DNA of 64,000 nt, from contig CALJLN010000010.1 of assembly GCA_937982565.1 (NCBI GenBank), positions 1 to 64,000 of the forward strand. The letters are read 5' to 3'. The stretch comes from UBA2421 sp002343075. GTDB lineage: Bacteria > Planctomycetota > Phycisphaerae > Tepidisphaerales > Tepidisphaeraceae. Made by a program: the position numbers and the translations under genes. Positions 41,393-51,384 of the stretch are shown here, piece by piece (position 1 is the stretch's first letter; each line of letters starts with the position of its first letter). A model generated the notes under the pieces. The model was not told the DNA's origin. It did no database searches and saw only the letters and a list, made by a program, of their open reading frames with translations.

Positions 41393-42067
41393 TTAGCCGA
41401 ATGGATTTGTGTCACTAGCCAGTAGCCCCAGCCACGCACCTTCATCATACTTGAAGTCGGCCCGGGTTAAGCCGACGAGGCTCTGCCGCGCCTGCCACGC
41501 GATCGCAAAATCACGCTGATTGAGAAGCGAAATCAGCCCCCGGGCCACTTCCACCCGTTGATAATTCCTGAGGGCATCGGCGGCTGCGATGCGGACGTCG
41601 CGGTCTTCGCGCGTGTCGGCGGCCATCTGAAGAAGCCTTGGAATCGCTGCTTCATCCGGCACATTCGCCAGTGCTTTTACCGACTCCAGCCGCACGCGAA
41701 GCTGTGGATCGCTCAATCCCTGAATAAACAGCGGCGTGGCGGAAGCGTCTCGCGAGCGATTGAGAGCGCGCAGCGCGGTCGCACGGACAAGAAAATTGGA
41801 ATCGGTCTGGGCGATCTGCTGATATCGGGTCGTGTAAGGTTCGCCGCGGCCGAACGAACGCGCGCTCAGCCGATTGATGCCCTCGCGGCGCTCGTCAGGG
41901 AAGTACTGATCTTCCATCCGGGTCGCGGCGGCGGTGGGTGTATTGCCGGTAATCAGGTCGCCCGCTCGTCCCAGGAAATCGCCGAAATCATTGCGCACCT
42001 TGGATGTGGAGCACCCCGCCACGACGCCGGGGAGCAATAAGGCTGAGATGAGTCGAATTCGTCGCAT
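41393..42067 (-). CDS. HEAT-repeat lipoprotein
   Basis: 224-residue predicted lipoprotein: signal MRRIRLISALLLPGVVAGC with lipobox VAGC (Cys 19). Residues about 80-215 contain alpha-helical HEAT-like repeats: NFLVRATALRALNRS, PQLRVRLESVKALANVPDEAAIPRLLQ, DVRIAAADALRNYQRVEVARGLISLL and DFAIAWQARQSLVGL. Such repeats usually mediate protein binding; the partner is unknown. It lies between the dehydrogenase and murI on the same strand. Confidence 0.82.
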   Translation of the reverse strand: MRRIRLISALLLPGVVAGCSTSKVRNDFGDFLGRAGDLITGNTPTAAATRMEDQYFPDERREGINRLSARSFGRGEPYTTRYQQIAQTDSNFLVRATALRALNRSRDASATPLFIQGLSDPQLRVRLESVKALANVPDEAAIPRLLQMAADTREDRDVRIAAADALRNYQRVEVARGLISLLNQRDFAIAWQARQSLVGLTRADFKYDEGAWLGLLASDTNPFG

Positions 42068-42146
42068 GAGACCCGCTTCCTTCCAAAATCTGTCGTCGGC
42101 TGTCTGTCAGCGGCCGCGGTTCGCGCTGGCCATGTCGGCAACTATA

Positions 42147-43004
42147 CTAACCTGCCGCCCGCACTCGGGCAGGCTCGGCGCTGGGTAGGTCCTCAAGCGG
42201 CACCCACTCCGGTTCATCGATCGTGAGACCGACCATTTTGCCTGCAAGCACGCGGTAACGCGCGGGGTCGTCGGTAACGAACGATCTTAGCTGACCCGCC
42301 CCGCCCGCGCGGAGTCGATTGGCTGACCTCAACCGTCGCGTGACATCATCGGCGCATCGCTGAGAAGCGTCAACCACCGCCACCCCGCCGCCGACCATCT
42401 GGGCAATCGCGCTCTTGTACACCCCGTAATGCGTGCACCCCAGGATCAACACCTGAATGCCGCGTGCCATGAGTGGATGGAGGTATTGCCTCAGGGCGAG
42501 CCGCACGAGCGGGTCGGTCGCATCGCGGCCTTCTTCGATCATCGGGACGAGAAGCGGCGCGGGCCGCAGGAGCAAAGTCGCCCGGTTGCGCCGGCGGGCG
42601 AGTGCGCGCTCGTATGCCTTGCTACGAAGAGTTGCTTCGGTTGCGACGATTGCGAGCAACGGCGCGTTGGCCGCCCCCGCCGCCTCGACCGCTGCTCGGG
42701 CGGTTGGTTCAATTACGCCGGAGATGGAGATATCCGGAAACTCTGCCCGAATCGCGTCAAGGGCAATGGCTGAGAGCGTATTGCAGCCCAGCAACACGTG
42801 TTTCGGATTTTCAGACTGGACAAAACGCACGATTTGCCGCGCGAAGCCTATGATTGTTTGAGGCGTGCGCGGGCCGTAGGGCAGCCTCGCGGTATCGGCG
42901 AAGCTGATGATCTGTTCGCAGGGCAGCGCGCGGTGGATCGCCCGGACAAGCGTTAACCCACCCAGCCCGCTGTCGATGACGGCAATCGGTCGAGGATCAG
43001 ACAC
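42147..43004 (-). CDS. murI: Glutamate racemase
   Basis: Converts L- to D-glutamate for the second position of the peptidoglycan stem peptide. The N-terminus PIAVIDSGLGGLTLVRAIHRALP is the family signature, followed by FADTARLPYGPRT, the first catalytic cysteine in LLGCNTLSAIALD and the second in LILGCTHYGVYK. Length 285 with a GTG start. It complements the mur ligases of the dcw cluster 20 kb away; murD, which would use the D-glutamate, is not in the window. Confidence 0.95.
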   Translation of the reverse strand: MSDPRPIAVIDSGLGGLTLVRAIHRALPCEQIISFADTARLPYGPRTPQTIIGFARQIVRFVQSENPKHVLLGCNTLSAIALDAIRAEFPDISISGVIEPTARAAVEAAGAANAPLLAIVATEATLRSKAYERALARRRNRATLLLRPAPLLVPMIEEGRDATDPLVRLALRQYLHPLMARGIQVLILGCTHYGVYKSAIAQMVGGGVAVVDASQRCADDVTRRLRSANRLRAGGAGQLRSFVTDDPARYRVLAGKMVGLTIDEPEWVPLEDLPSAEPARVRAAG

Positions 43005-43089
43005 AGTTTCTTATCGGACGCCATGACTGTTGGCCTTGAAATTCGACCGAAAACGGACGACACTACTGTCCTTAACTGTTGGAGACACC

Positions 43090-43488
43090 ATGAGTTCCGC
43101 ACTTCAAGGTAAACGCATCCTTCTCGTCGATGATGACGGCGATATTCTCACCAGCCTGCAGGCGGCGTTCGAGCCGACGGGTGCCGTGATCGAGAGCGCA
43201 TCCAACGGCAACAAGGCAGTCGAGCTCGCCGAGGCCAACGAGCCCGATTTGGTGGTTCTCGACATGATGCTCCCCGGCAGAAGCGGCTTTCTCGTTCTGG
43301 AAAAGATCAAGGCCAAAAAGCCCCGGGGCAGCAAGCCTTTTGTGATAATGATCACAGGGAACCAAGGTGGGCGACACAAGATGTTTGCCGAGACGCTTGG
43401 CGTAAACGAGTACTTCAATAAGCCCGTTAAGTTGGACAAGCTGATCTCGACAGCCGAGCGCCTGCTTGCCCCCCCGCCTGCCGGGTAA
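43090..43488 (+). CDS. Single-domain response regulator
   Basis: CheY-like receiver domain without output domain. Acidic pocket LLVDDDGD (Asp 14-16), phosphoacceptor Asp 58 in DLVVLDMMLPGRSGF, conserved Thr 89 in VIMITGN and Lys 111 in YFNKPVKLDKL. ATG 43090, preceded by GGAG, gives 132 residues; the longer frame upstream is not needed. No histidine kinase is in the window, so it is an orphan. It could act by protein interaction, as CheY or Spo0F do. Confidence 0.9.
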   Translation: MSSALQGKRILLVDDDGDILTSLQAAFEPTGAVIESASNGNKAVELAEANEPDLVVLDMMLPGRSGFLVLEKIKAKKPRGSKPFVIMITGNQGGRHKMFAETLGVNEYFNKPVKLDKLISTAERLLAPPPAG

Positions 43489-43619
43489 GTACACGGCCGG
43501 GGGTCCATGCCGATGCGCCCTAAGCGCTCGCAAGAGCATCCGCGGAACAGGAAGCTCGCGAACAACGATGAAACACCCACCCGCGGCGCAGTTGCCCGCG
43601 CAGTCTTAGCCAGCGGGCC

Positions 43620-44432
43620 TCAAGCCGGCTTGCCCTTCTTCGGCGGATTGATGTGTTCCTTGGTCGTAATCCGAGGCCGCTTGCCATACCGCGTGCCTTC
43701 GCCGGTATCCTGCGCCTTGTAACCGCTCAGCGGGGTTTGCTGGCGCATCGGTCCTGCATCGGGTTCGGTTGGCTCGTCGTTCGGCGACCACCAATGCTCT
43801 TTCACGCCCTCCACAACCATCTTCACCGCTTCTTCGGGAGAATCGACGATGCGGAAAATGTCTACGTCCTCGCGATCGACAAAATTGGGGATGAGCGTCT
43901 TTTTCATCCACTCCACCAAACCAGTCCAGAACTCGCTGCCGTAGAGGATGACCGGAAAGGCATCAACTTTCGTAGTCTGGATGAGAGTCATGGTCTCAAA
44001 AAACTCATCGAGGGTTCCGAACCCGCCGGGGAAACAAATGAAGGCGTCGGCATACTTCACAAACATGACTTTGCGCGCGTAAAAATAGTGAAAATCGAGG
44101 CTGGTTGTCTGATATCGGTTGCCTTCCTGTTCTTTAGGCAAGGTAATGTTCAGCCCGATACTCTGCCCGCCGGCCTCGAATGCGCCTTTGTTCCCGGCTT
44201 CCATGATGCCCGGCCCCCCGCCGGTGATGGTGGCAAAGCCTTCCTTCACAAGCAGGCGCGCCGTCTCCTCGGCAGCCTGGTAATATTTGTCGTCTGGCGC
44301 GGTTCTGGCCGAACCAAAAATCGACACCGCAGGACCAACCTCGGCCATTACCTCAAAGCCTTCGACAAACTCGGACATAATCCGAAAAATTCGCCACGAA
44401 TCCTTGCCGTCAATCTCTTGTTTCTCGAGCAT
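43620..44432 (-). CDS. LOG-family (TIGR00730-like) Rossmann protein
   Basis: Predicted nucleotide 5'-monophosphate phosphoribohydrolase, the family that includes cytokinin-activating LOG enzymes. Signatures: VSIFGSARTAPDDKYY, ATITGGGPGIMEAGNKGAFEAGG (PGGxGTxxE-type partner motif) and CFPGGFGTLDEFFETMTLIQ. AAGGAG lies five bases before the ATG. At 270 residues it belongs to the longer group, with a lysine-rich C-terminal tail that looks unstructured. Actual substrate is unknown; many bacterial members act on AMP. Confidence 0.88.
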   Translation of the reverse strand: MLEKQEIDGKDSWRIFRIMSEFVEGFEVMAEVGPAVSIFGSARTAPDDKYYQAAEETARLLVKEGFATITGGGPGIMEAGNKGAFEAGGQSIGLNITLPKEQEGNRYQTTSLDFHYFYARKVMFVKYADAFICFPGGFGTLDEFFETMTLIQTTKVDAFPVILYGSEFWTGLVEWMKKTLIPNFVDREDVDIFRIVDSPEEAVKMVVEGVKEHWWSPNDEPTEPDAGPMRQQTPLSGYKAQDTGEGTRYGKRPRITTKEHINPPKKGKPA

Positions 44433-44593
44433 CGTCTCCTTTTACAAAGCCGAGAGATGATACTGGAGACGAGGCTGCTCAGGAATGGCTCGGCACTGAT
44501 CTTGCGCCGAAAAATCAAGCGGAAACGCGATAAACTTGAAATGCACCCCGTGGACCAAAGTTCGCTGGTTCCTGATCGAACATGAGCGAAGCC

Positions 44594-45514
44594 TCACGCC
44601 ATTGCTTGGGGATGTCTGCTATCAACGATTGTCAGCTCAGCCGCCTTGGCATTGGCTTGCACCTGCGCCACACTCTTGCAACCCGGAATGACCGCAGACA
44701 CTGCTGGGTGTTGCAGGCACCATGCCAGGGCGAATGTGGCTAACTCGGTGCCGTGGGGCGATTCGGCTCGAGCGCGCTCGATCGCGCGATGCGTTTCGTC
44801 GCCGTGTGCCATCGCGCGTTTCCTCGATCGCACATCGCCGCCGGGAAAGACGTGCCCTGGCTCATATTTTCCGCTAAGCATGCCGCTGGCTAACGGCACG
44901 CGTGCCAAAACGCCCAGATCCTGTTCAACACAGAGGGGGAACGTCGTGCCTTCAGGCTCACGGCTCAGGTAGTTATAAACGATCTGAATGACTGAAATCT
45001 GCCGCTCGCGGCTCGCACCGATCTGTCTGACGTTCTGGTTATTCCCAATCGAGTTGCCGAGATACCGAATCTTGCCCTCGCTGCGCAGCCGCAGGAGCGA
45101 TTCCATCACATCGTCTTGAAAAAACTGGCTGTCGCCCCAGCTATGATACTGCTGGATGTCGAGGTAGTCGGTCTGCAATGCCCGAAGCGATGCCTCGGTT
45201 TGTTCCACCACGTCCGCGGGTGTGCGTGGTTCGGTACGATTCATGTAGCCGTGAAACTTGTGCCCGAACTTGCTCGCAATGATCCATCGATCGCGCTGGC
45301 CGGATATCGCGGTTCCGGTGAGGCGTTCTGATTCGTGATCGCCGTAGCATTCTGCGGTATCGATGAGGTTGATCCCTGCTTCGCCCGCCGCTGCAAACAT
45401 CTCCTTGACTTCATCGGTAGTAAAACTCTTCCCCCACTCGCCTCCGAACTGCCATGTTCCAACGCCAATCACTGAGACGGGCAGGTCGGTGCTGCCAAGT
45501 CGACGGTATCGCAT
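44594..45514 (-). CDS. Aldo/keto reductase
   Basis: NAD(P)H-dependent carbonyl reductase with a (beta/alpha)8 barrel. Catalytic tetrad candidates: Asp and Tyr in NLIDTAECYGDHESERL, Lys in WIIASKFGHKF, His in IQQYHSWGDSQFF. The N-terminal RYRRLGSTDLPVSVIGVGTWQFGGEW and C-terminal LAWCLQHPAVSAVIPGCKSVAQVQAN are typical of the family. 306 residues, complete. It is divergently oriented from the DUF2807 gene. Substrate unknown. Confidence 0.92.
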   Translation of the reverse strand: MRYRRLGSTDLPVSVIGVGTWQFGGEWGKSFTTDEVKEMFAAAGEAGINLIDTAECYGDHESERLTGTAISGQRDRWIIASKFGHKFHGYMNRTEPRTPADVVEQTEASLRALQTDYLDIQQYHSWGDSQFFQDDVMESLLRLRSEGKIRYLGNSIGNNQNVRQIGASRERQISVIQIVYNYLSREPEGTTFPLCVEQDLGVLARVPLASGMLSGKYEPGHVFPGGDVRSRKRAMAHGDETHRAIERARAESPHGTELATFALAWCLQHPAVSAVIPGCKSVAQVQANAKAAELTIVDSRHPQAMA

Positions 45515-45626
45515 GTGCGAATTCTAGGCCGAGTGGTTAAAAATGTCGGAAATAGCAAGCGGCTTCAGCCGAACCCTTCGGTAGGGAAGCTTGGATCGCA
45601 ACAGGTCATTTTGAAAGGCAGGGTTT

Positions 45627-46283
45627 GTGAGGCGCATAGTTACGATCATCGGAACGTTGGGCATGCTCGTTCTGCCCACGGGGTGCTTTTCTGGGATCTC
45701 CGAAGTAGCAGGCTCGGGTATCAGTGCGACCGAGCAGCGGGAGGTCGGCGCATTCAAAAGCGTTTCGTCTTCAGGGTCGATGGACCTCAGCATCACCATT
45801 GGCACGGAGCAGTCCGTCCGCGTGACTGCCGACGACAACCTCCTGCCGCTCATTGAAACCAAGCTTGTCGGCAGCCAGTTGCGGATTCGCCCAGTCGAGC
45901 CGATCTCGGCAAGGACTGACTTGCGCGTCGATATCGTCATACCTGTGCTGGAGGGCGTGGCGTTGTCAGGCTCGGGATCGGCAACGCTCGCCGGCCTCAC
46001 CGAGCCATCGCTCGATTTGTCGATCGCGGGGAGTGGCGATGTGTCAGCGAGCGGGACAGCAGACAATCTTTCGGCGAGCATTGCTGGGTCGGGTTCGCTG
46101 CGGCTGTTCAACCTCGCCACCAAGGCGGCTGAGATCAAAATTGCCGGTAGCGGCGATGCGGAGATCAACGCAGCCGAGAGCCTGAGTGCCGCCATCGCCG
46201 GAAGCGGGAGCGTACGCTATGCCGGCGCACCACAATTGCAGCAGAAGGTGTCCGGCAGCGGGACGATTCGCCAGAAAGATTAA
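45627..46283 (+). CDS. DUF2807-type (head GIN domain) lipoprotein
   Basis: 218 residues; signal RRIVTIIGTLGMLVLPTGC with a lipobox-like LPTGC. The rest is a repetitive beta-solenoid of GSG-containing turns (VAGSGISATEQREVGAFKSV, SGSGSATLAGLTEPSLDLSIAGSGDVSASG, SIAGSGSLRLFN, KIAGSGDAEINA), typical of the putative auto-transporter adhesin head/GIN domain. Role in the cell envelope is unknown. The start is GTG 45627 and no other in-frame start precedes the signal peptide. Confidence 0.85.
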   Translation: MRRIVTIIGTLGMLVLPTGCFSGISEVAGSGISATEQREVGAFKSVSSSGSMDLSITIGTEQSVRVTADDNLLPLIETKLVGSQLRIRPVEPISARTDLRVDIVIPVLEGVALSGSGSATLAGLTEPSLDLSIAGSGDVSASGTADNLSASIAGSGSLRLFNLATKAAEIKIAGSGDAEINAAESLSAAIAGSGSVRYAGAPQLQQKVSGSGTIRQKD

Positions 46284-46372
46284 CCCCGATCACTGCATCG
46301 CGGGTGATCATCGCCCCCATCTCATGGCCAACGCGCCTCCGCAAGGCTCGTTACGCAGGGAGTGCACCGGGC

Positions 46373-49300
46373 CTACTTCTTCTTCCGGGCATCGTCCCGG
46401 AAGACCTCTTCGATTGTCGTGGTGATCGTCGGCATCGAACCGGCGGACACCTTCGGCTCCTGAAGGCTCCCACGGACGTGAATCTGCAACAACTCGTGTC
46501 GCGCGCCCCGCAGAAGGTCGCCGACGATCGGAACGTTGGGCCACAGGGTCGAATCGGTGACGAAAGTCATCTCCACGTTTTTTCGATCGAAATCGAGCAA
46601 TCCAGTGCCCGTCATTCTCATCTGCTCTGCGGCAAGCTCGATCGACTCGAACATCACCTTGTTGCCTTCAACCCCATAGCTGACCGAGCCGCGCTCAAAC
46701 GGCTTTGTAACCGGCAGCGATAGGTTGGTGATCTGCATCAACCCAAGCAGTAGCGGAATCTTGTAAAGCTCTTTCCCCTCGACCACCACATCGCCTCGAC
46801 CGCGCCGGCTTAATGGATCATCCCACGCGCCTTCGATCGAGAGGCTGGCGGTAAGCCGTCCCTGTAGTTGCGGGGCGGCATCGGCCACCAGTTGTGTAAC
46901 GTCGGCATCGCGCAATACCAGCGACATGCCATATCGCGAGGGACCGTCTTCGGGTGACGCCCAATCCACGCGCCCGGCGATCTCCCCGCCGCTTGTGCTG
47001 CAGCGGAGGTCGGTGAAGCTGATGATCGGCGAATCGGGGTGTTTGGCAAAAATCGAGGTGAACTGCCGCATTTCACGTCCGCCGAGCAGGAAAGAATCGG
47101 CGTTCACCCGACCCTCCAGCGCCCCCATTCGCCCGCCGCGACTTTCACCGGCCATGTCGAACCAACCCGCCAACTGGGTCACCGGCACCCCTGCCATGAG
47201 TGATCCGTCCGCGGTCTCTAATCTCAGATCAAACTCGAGATCGCCGGCCGCCACCGACTCCTTCCCCTCTGCGGTCTGCGATGTGGCATTTTCAGCCTGA
47301 GATGGCTCCTTTGGCGCGATATACCGGAGTTTTCTGAATAGCACATCATACACGCCCGCCATCTCGGCCGATTTGACCAGTTCGCCAACAGTCGCGGGCA
47401 TTGCCGCGACCAACTCGGGGTCAATGCTCACCCGATCAGCGCTGAGTTTTAAATCCCAAACCCCGCTGGCCAGGTCGCCCGCCCCGGCGAGACTGATGCG
47501 CGACTCGCCACGACGTGCGATCAGGTCGCTGAGTACAACCGCTTCTGGGGTGATACTCACGTCTCCCGTCACCTCGGAGAACTTCGCAGGAAACACATTC
47601 GGCCGAACGGCAAGTTTCCGGGGTTTGAGGGTAATGGCGTAAGTCGGCCGGCTGCCATCAGCCATATTGCCCTTGAATGCCACGCGAGCATCGACGGTGC
47701 CCAGAGGCGCGACCATCTCCCAGCCGACCTGTCCGGCACGCGGGAGGATCTGGTACAGGGGCGAATCAAGTTCGAGATTGGTCGCTTCGCCGCTCAGGTC
47801 GATCGACGGCTGGTTGTTCGGCCAGGCGACCGTGCCACGCGCCGACATGTCTGCATCATTACGGCGACCAGTGAGGTTACGGAGCGTCATCGATTCCGGC
47901 TTCAAATCAATATCACCGTTGATGCGCGTAACGGCAAAGGTGCCATCCTTCGGCCAGAGAGTCGCGTCGTTGAGCGTCACTAAGAACTCAAAGCCCGTTC
48001 CCAAGCTCTCTCCCGACCTGCTCGACCTTGTCTCGACAACGCCAGCGAGATCAAACCGACCGCTCAACCCCAGCCGCTGCAACCATGTGCGGTGTGTTTC
48101 TGGGAGTGCGTTCAGCAGGTTATCATCGATCGGCGCATTGCGTGCGGTGATAGTTAGCTTCGGTCGAATTGTTGGCTCGCCCGCTCGGCGCGGCACACCA
48201 TCAATGTCCCCCCACTCCACCTTTCCATCAATCACCAGCCGGGCACCGTCGCGCTCCATGGTGGCCTGCACAATTTCGACATGATCTTTGCGAACCTTCA
48301 CCTGCCCGCGAATACCGCTCATGAAGTATGGAAAAGCTACGACCGCCCCCTGTCCATCGCGGACATCGATATCCACATCGGTGCTCCAAGGCTGCCGCGG
48401 TCCCGGCGGGCGGAGCACACTGCAGACAAAATCACCGGTAAAGGTCGGATATTCCCCCTTTCCTGGAGCATCAAGCGAGCTTAACGCCCGCCGGGTAACG
48501 GGTGGGAACGATTGCATCAACATCGGTTCCGTCGCGATTCCCTTCCCGCTGATGCGAATGTCAACGCCCGCATCACCTTTAAGTGGTGCAATGAGTCCAT
48601 CGATCCTTACCACGCTGTTTTCATTAGGTCCGCCGCGCACGCCGTAACCCTGAAGATTCACCAACTCGAGTGCGTCGACACCTAGTTTTGCATCCGGCCC
48701 AAAGATGATTCGTCCGGTCGCCCGATCGATGGGATAGGGAAACTTGTCAAATGTAAAGCCCCCGTCTCGAATGTTGATCGCACCCTGCACATCCACCCTA
48801 TCGCCCCGGGTGGCGCGGTTTAGTTCGATGCTCAACTCAGCGGCACCGCGGGGGCGAAGGTGGTCATATGTCTCGCGCACCACCGGGGGGAGCGAGTTGA
48901 TCCACCGAATCTCCTGTGGCAACACGATCTGCTCGCCTTCGAGAGAGGAGATCTTCAAATCAAGCGGCGCGTCGGGTGAATAGCCGGTGACATGTCCGTT
49001 GATCTTCACGGCGTTACCTTCGATCCGGCCAATCACGTCGCGCAGCTCGATTCCAGCATTGGTAAATGCGAACACTCCTTGAGCGTCGTGAAGTGTGACA
49101 GGCTGAGGTTCGATCAGCCAACTCGCCCGTGCGAGCCAGTTGCCAGAATTGGCACCGGTGGCACTCAGCAGCCCAAACATGCCCGCCAGTTCGGTCCGCC
49201 GCCAGATCTCGTCGGCACTCTGAGCCTCGTGCGGCTGCACCACCAGCGTGACGCGGTTGAGGGACACACGCGCCGCAAACGCGCCTTCCTCCCCGAGCGT

Positions 49301-50146
49301 GTAAGAAAGCTGCGGCACATCCACCCGACCCGCCAGCGCGTGATCCCGCCACCACTGCTGCACCTGTTCCGGAAGCATCGCACGCATGTCGCGATCAAAC
49401 TCGAAATTGTCCAGCCGGGCTTCAACGCGACGATTGGCGAGATTGTACGAGCCGACTACGCGCGGCCCAAGCAGCTCGCTTTCGCCGCGGCTCTGCACAC
49501 GGAACTGATATGCCTTGCTGGCATCATCAGGTATCAGTTGCGCCTCGATCGTCATGCTACCAGTGCGGGTAAACTGCCCTGCCTCGGTGCGACCGTATTC
49601 CACACGGGCATTTCGGAGGCGAATCTCGGGCAGTTCGGGCAGTTTGCCCGAATTCGACGGTCGGCCTTCGCCCACAGGACGGCTCCGCAATCGCTCGTAG
49701 TTCCACTCGCCGGTATCCACATCCTCTGCCAGGAGCACGCTCGGGCCGATCGCCAGAATTGAGGCTGCCTCAATCTTGCCGCGAACAAGTTGCGCGAGAT
49801 CAACTCGCAGCCGAAAGCTCTGCGCACTGAAAAGCCTCGAATCACCCCGACTTGGCCCGCCGACGAACATCTGCACATTGTCAAGGCGCAGCCCCTCGAA
49901 AATGGATAGATTGGCCGAACCCACCTTGACCCTTGCGCCGGTGATACGCGAAAGATATTCCTCTGCCGAGGCTCGCACGCGCGCGGAGTCGGTGACATAC
50001 CAGTATCCGAAGATGACCGTGCTCAGCACTGCCAGCAGCACCGTCATTCCGTATCGCCGTAGCTTGGAGTGTCGCCGGCGCGCGGGGATGCCCTTCTGCC
50101 ATAAAATTTCTGGCAAGGTAGGCGAAGTTGAACCCAGTCGAATCAT
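46373..50146 (-). CDS. AsmA/YhdP-like giant envelope protein
   Basis: 1257-residue protein with one N-terminal membrane segment (MTVLLAVLSTVIFGYWYVT) and a long beta-rich periplasmic region. Early SRITGARVKVGSANLSIFEGLRLDNVQM and the late repeated motif pattern LRDADVTQLVADAAPQLQGRLTASLSIEGAW and MFESIELAAEQMRMTGTGLLDF...NVEMTFVTDS resemble AsmA/DUF3971 repeats of the bridge-like lipid transport proteins (YhdP, TamB). A function in lipid trafficking between membranes is inferred from the family. The frame begins at TTG 50155, but ATG 50146 is more likely. The GT39-type gene ends 5 bp upstream, so the two are probably cotranscribed. Confidence 0.82.
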   Translation of the reverse strand: MIRLGSTSPTLPEILWQKGIPARRRHSKLRRYGMTVLLAVLSTVIFGYWYVTDSARVRASAEEYLSRITGARVKVGSANLSIFEGLRLDNVQMFVGGPSRGDSRLFSAQSFRLRVDLAQLVRGKIEAASILAIGPSVLLAEDVDTGEWNYERLRSRPVGEGRPSNSGKLPELPEIRLRNARVEYGRTEAGQFTRTGSMTIEAQLIPDDASKAYQFRVQSRGESELLGPRVVGSYNLANRRVEARLDNFEFDRDMRAMLPEQVQQWWRDHALAGRVDVPQLSYTLGEEGAFAARVSLNRVTLVVQPHEAQSADEIWRRTELAGMFGLLSATGANSGNWLARASWLIEPQPVTLHDAQGVFAFTNAGIELRDVIGRIEGNAVKINGHVTGYSPDAPLDLKISSLEGEQIVLPQEIRWINSLPPVVRETYDHLRPRGAAELSIELNRATRGDRVDVQGAINIRDGGFTFDKFPYPIDRATGRIIFGPDAKLGVDALELVNLQGYGVRGGPNENSVVRIDGLIAPLKGDAGVDIRISGKGIATEPMLMQSFPPVTRRALSSLDAPGKGEYPTFTGDFVCSVLRPPGPRQPWSTDVDIDVRDGQGAVVAFPYFMSGIRGQVKVRKDHVEIVQATMERDGARLVIDGKVEWGDIDGVPRRAGEPTIRPKLTITARNAPIDDNLLNALPETHRTWLQRLGLSGRFDLAGVVETRSSRSGESLGTGFEFLVTLNDATLWPKDGTFAVTRINGDIDLKPESMTLRNLTGRRNDADMSARGTVAWPNNQPSIDLSGEATNLELDSPLYQILPRAGQVGWEMVAPLGTVDARVAFKGNMADGSRPTYAITLKPRKLAVRPNVFPAKFSEVTGDVSITPEAVVLSDLIARRGESRISLAGAGDLASGVWDLKLSADRVSIDPELVAAMPATVGELVKSAEMAGVYDVLFRKLRYIAPKEPSQAENATSQTAEGKESVAAGDLEFDLRLETADGSLMAGVPVTQLAGWFDMAGESRGGRMGALEGRVNADSFLLGGREMRQFTSIFAKHPDSPIISFTDLRCSTSGGEIAGRVDWASPEDGPSRYGMSLVLRDADVTQLVADAAPQLQGRLTASLSIEGAWDDPLSRRGRGDVVVEGKELYKIPLLLGLMQITNLSLPVTKPFERGSVSYGVEGNKVMFESIELAAEQMRMTGTGLLDFDRKNVEMTFVTDSTLWPNVPIVGDLLRGARHELLQIHVRGSLQEPKVSAGSMPTITTTIEEVFRDDARKKK

Positions 50147-50151
50147 CACAC

Positions 50152-51378
50152 TCAAAAATCGCGCGCGATCAAATCTGATTCACTCCCAGTCCCGGTTACT
50201 TCATCCCTTCGAGCCACGAAGATCGACGCCGCCAGAACCACGAGCATCGGCTCGGCAGGAATTCGATAACGAAGGCTACCGACCGACATCGCTTGCATTC
50301 CGCTAAAGTATATCGCGGGTAACAGCAAGAAAACCTTTGCCCGCCAGCTAATCCGCCGGTGAAACATTGCCGCGGTTGCCGCAAGAAAAAGCGGAACACT
50401 GTAGGCCGAACCGATGAGGACATATCGAAGTCTCCCAAACTCGCTGCTCAGCGGCACTGGGCTCCATGTGCGTGCGAGCTTGCGGCCAGCAAGTCGCATC
50501 GACGCAGAGGGGTTCGCCACCGCCCATGCCCGAGCCTTCGTCGCCAGATAGACACTCCGCTGCGTCTCATTCATCTGCAGCAGCTCGGGCATTTGAGCAA
50601 CAAACGACTGATTGCTCGATCCATCCGCTGTCGGGCTGAATCCATCATAAAATGTGAAACCCGAGTTGGTGGCGGTCCACACCCACTTGTCCAACGTGAC
50701 CCGGTTTCGCGCTGCCCATGGCAGAAGCGCAAGGACGGTGATCGCCACGGACGCCGCCGCCCCGAGAACCAACCATCTGAGCGACCGATTCGCCACAATA
50801 GTCGCTCCCAAGCCCAACAAGACGGGCAACCCTAGCGCGGAAGGACGAACCAGCACCGAGAAGCTCAAGATCACCGCCGCCATAACGTAGCCGGCTGTCG
50901 TGAAGCGCACCGGCCGCACCAAGAGCACCATGGCCCAGACCAGCAGCGATGTAAACAGCGTTTCCGTGAGTATCAGGGCACAGAAAAAAACGAGAAATGG
51001 GTTGAATCCGACCGCGACGGCACACAGTAGCGAAGCGCGTTCATTGAGCCACCGTCTCGCCAGCAAAAACGTCGCCAGGGCCGTCGAGACATCGATCGCG
51101 CACTGCGCCATCTGCACCCCCCGCACACTGCCCCCGCAAATCGCGATGAATGCGGGGTAGCCCGGTGTGCGGAACGCGTAGAGTCTCTGTTGAAAGCGAA
51201 AGTCGAAAAAAGAAAATCCCTGGCCTGCGAGCGCGTGCCGCCCAATCTGCAGGTATTCCCACTGATCGGGCAGTGAGCGTGCCATCGCCTTTTCGTCAAC
51301 CGGCACCGACCAGCACCACCCCACCCGCACCGCCAGCGCCGTGAGCAACAGCAGAAAAAGCTTTGTGCGCGTATTCAC
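50152..51378 (-). CDS. GT39/ArnT-like polytopic glycosyltransferase
   Basis: Predicted polyprenyl-phosphate-sugar-dependent glycosyltransferase or related membrane enzyme. About ten hydrophobic segments. The first periplasmic loop holds acidic residues (SVPVDEKAMARSLPDQWEYLQIG) and the sequence FRTPGYPAFIAICGGSVRGVQMAQ resembles the first-loop region of PMT/ArnT-type (GT-C) enzymes; WAARNRVTLDKWVWTATNSGFTFYDGFSP matches a late conserved region. 408 residues from a GTG start. Substrate unknown. Its position in front of the AsmA-like gene suggests a shared envelope role. Confidence 0.78.
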   Translation of the reverse strand: MNTRTKLFLLLLTALAVRVGWCWSVPVDEKAMARSLPDQWEYLQIGRHALAGQGFSFFDFRFQQRLYAFRTPGYPAFIAICGGSVRGVQMAQCAIDVSTALATFLLARRWLNERASLLCAVAVGFNPFLVFFCALILTETLFTSLLVWAMVLLVRPVRFTTAGYVMAAVILSFSVLVRPSALGLPVLLGLGATIVANRSLRWLVLGAAASVAITVLALLPWAARNRVTLDKWVWTATNSGFTFYDGFSPTADGSSNQSFVAQMPELLQMNETQRSVYLATKARAWAVANPSASMRLAGRKLARTWSPVPLSSEFGRLRYVLIGSAYSVPLFLAATAAMFHRRISWRAKVFLLLPAIYFSGMQAMSVGSLRYRIPAEPMLVVLAASIFVARRDEVTGTGSESDLIARDF

Positions 51379-51384
51379 AAGCGA

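Noticed and set aside
46284..46372. GATCAC/GTGATC hairpin between the DUF2807 and AsmA-like genes as a terminator
   Set aside because: The stem is only 6 bp with no T-tract on either side, so it is too weak to call.
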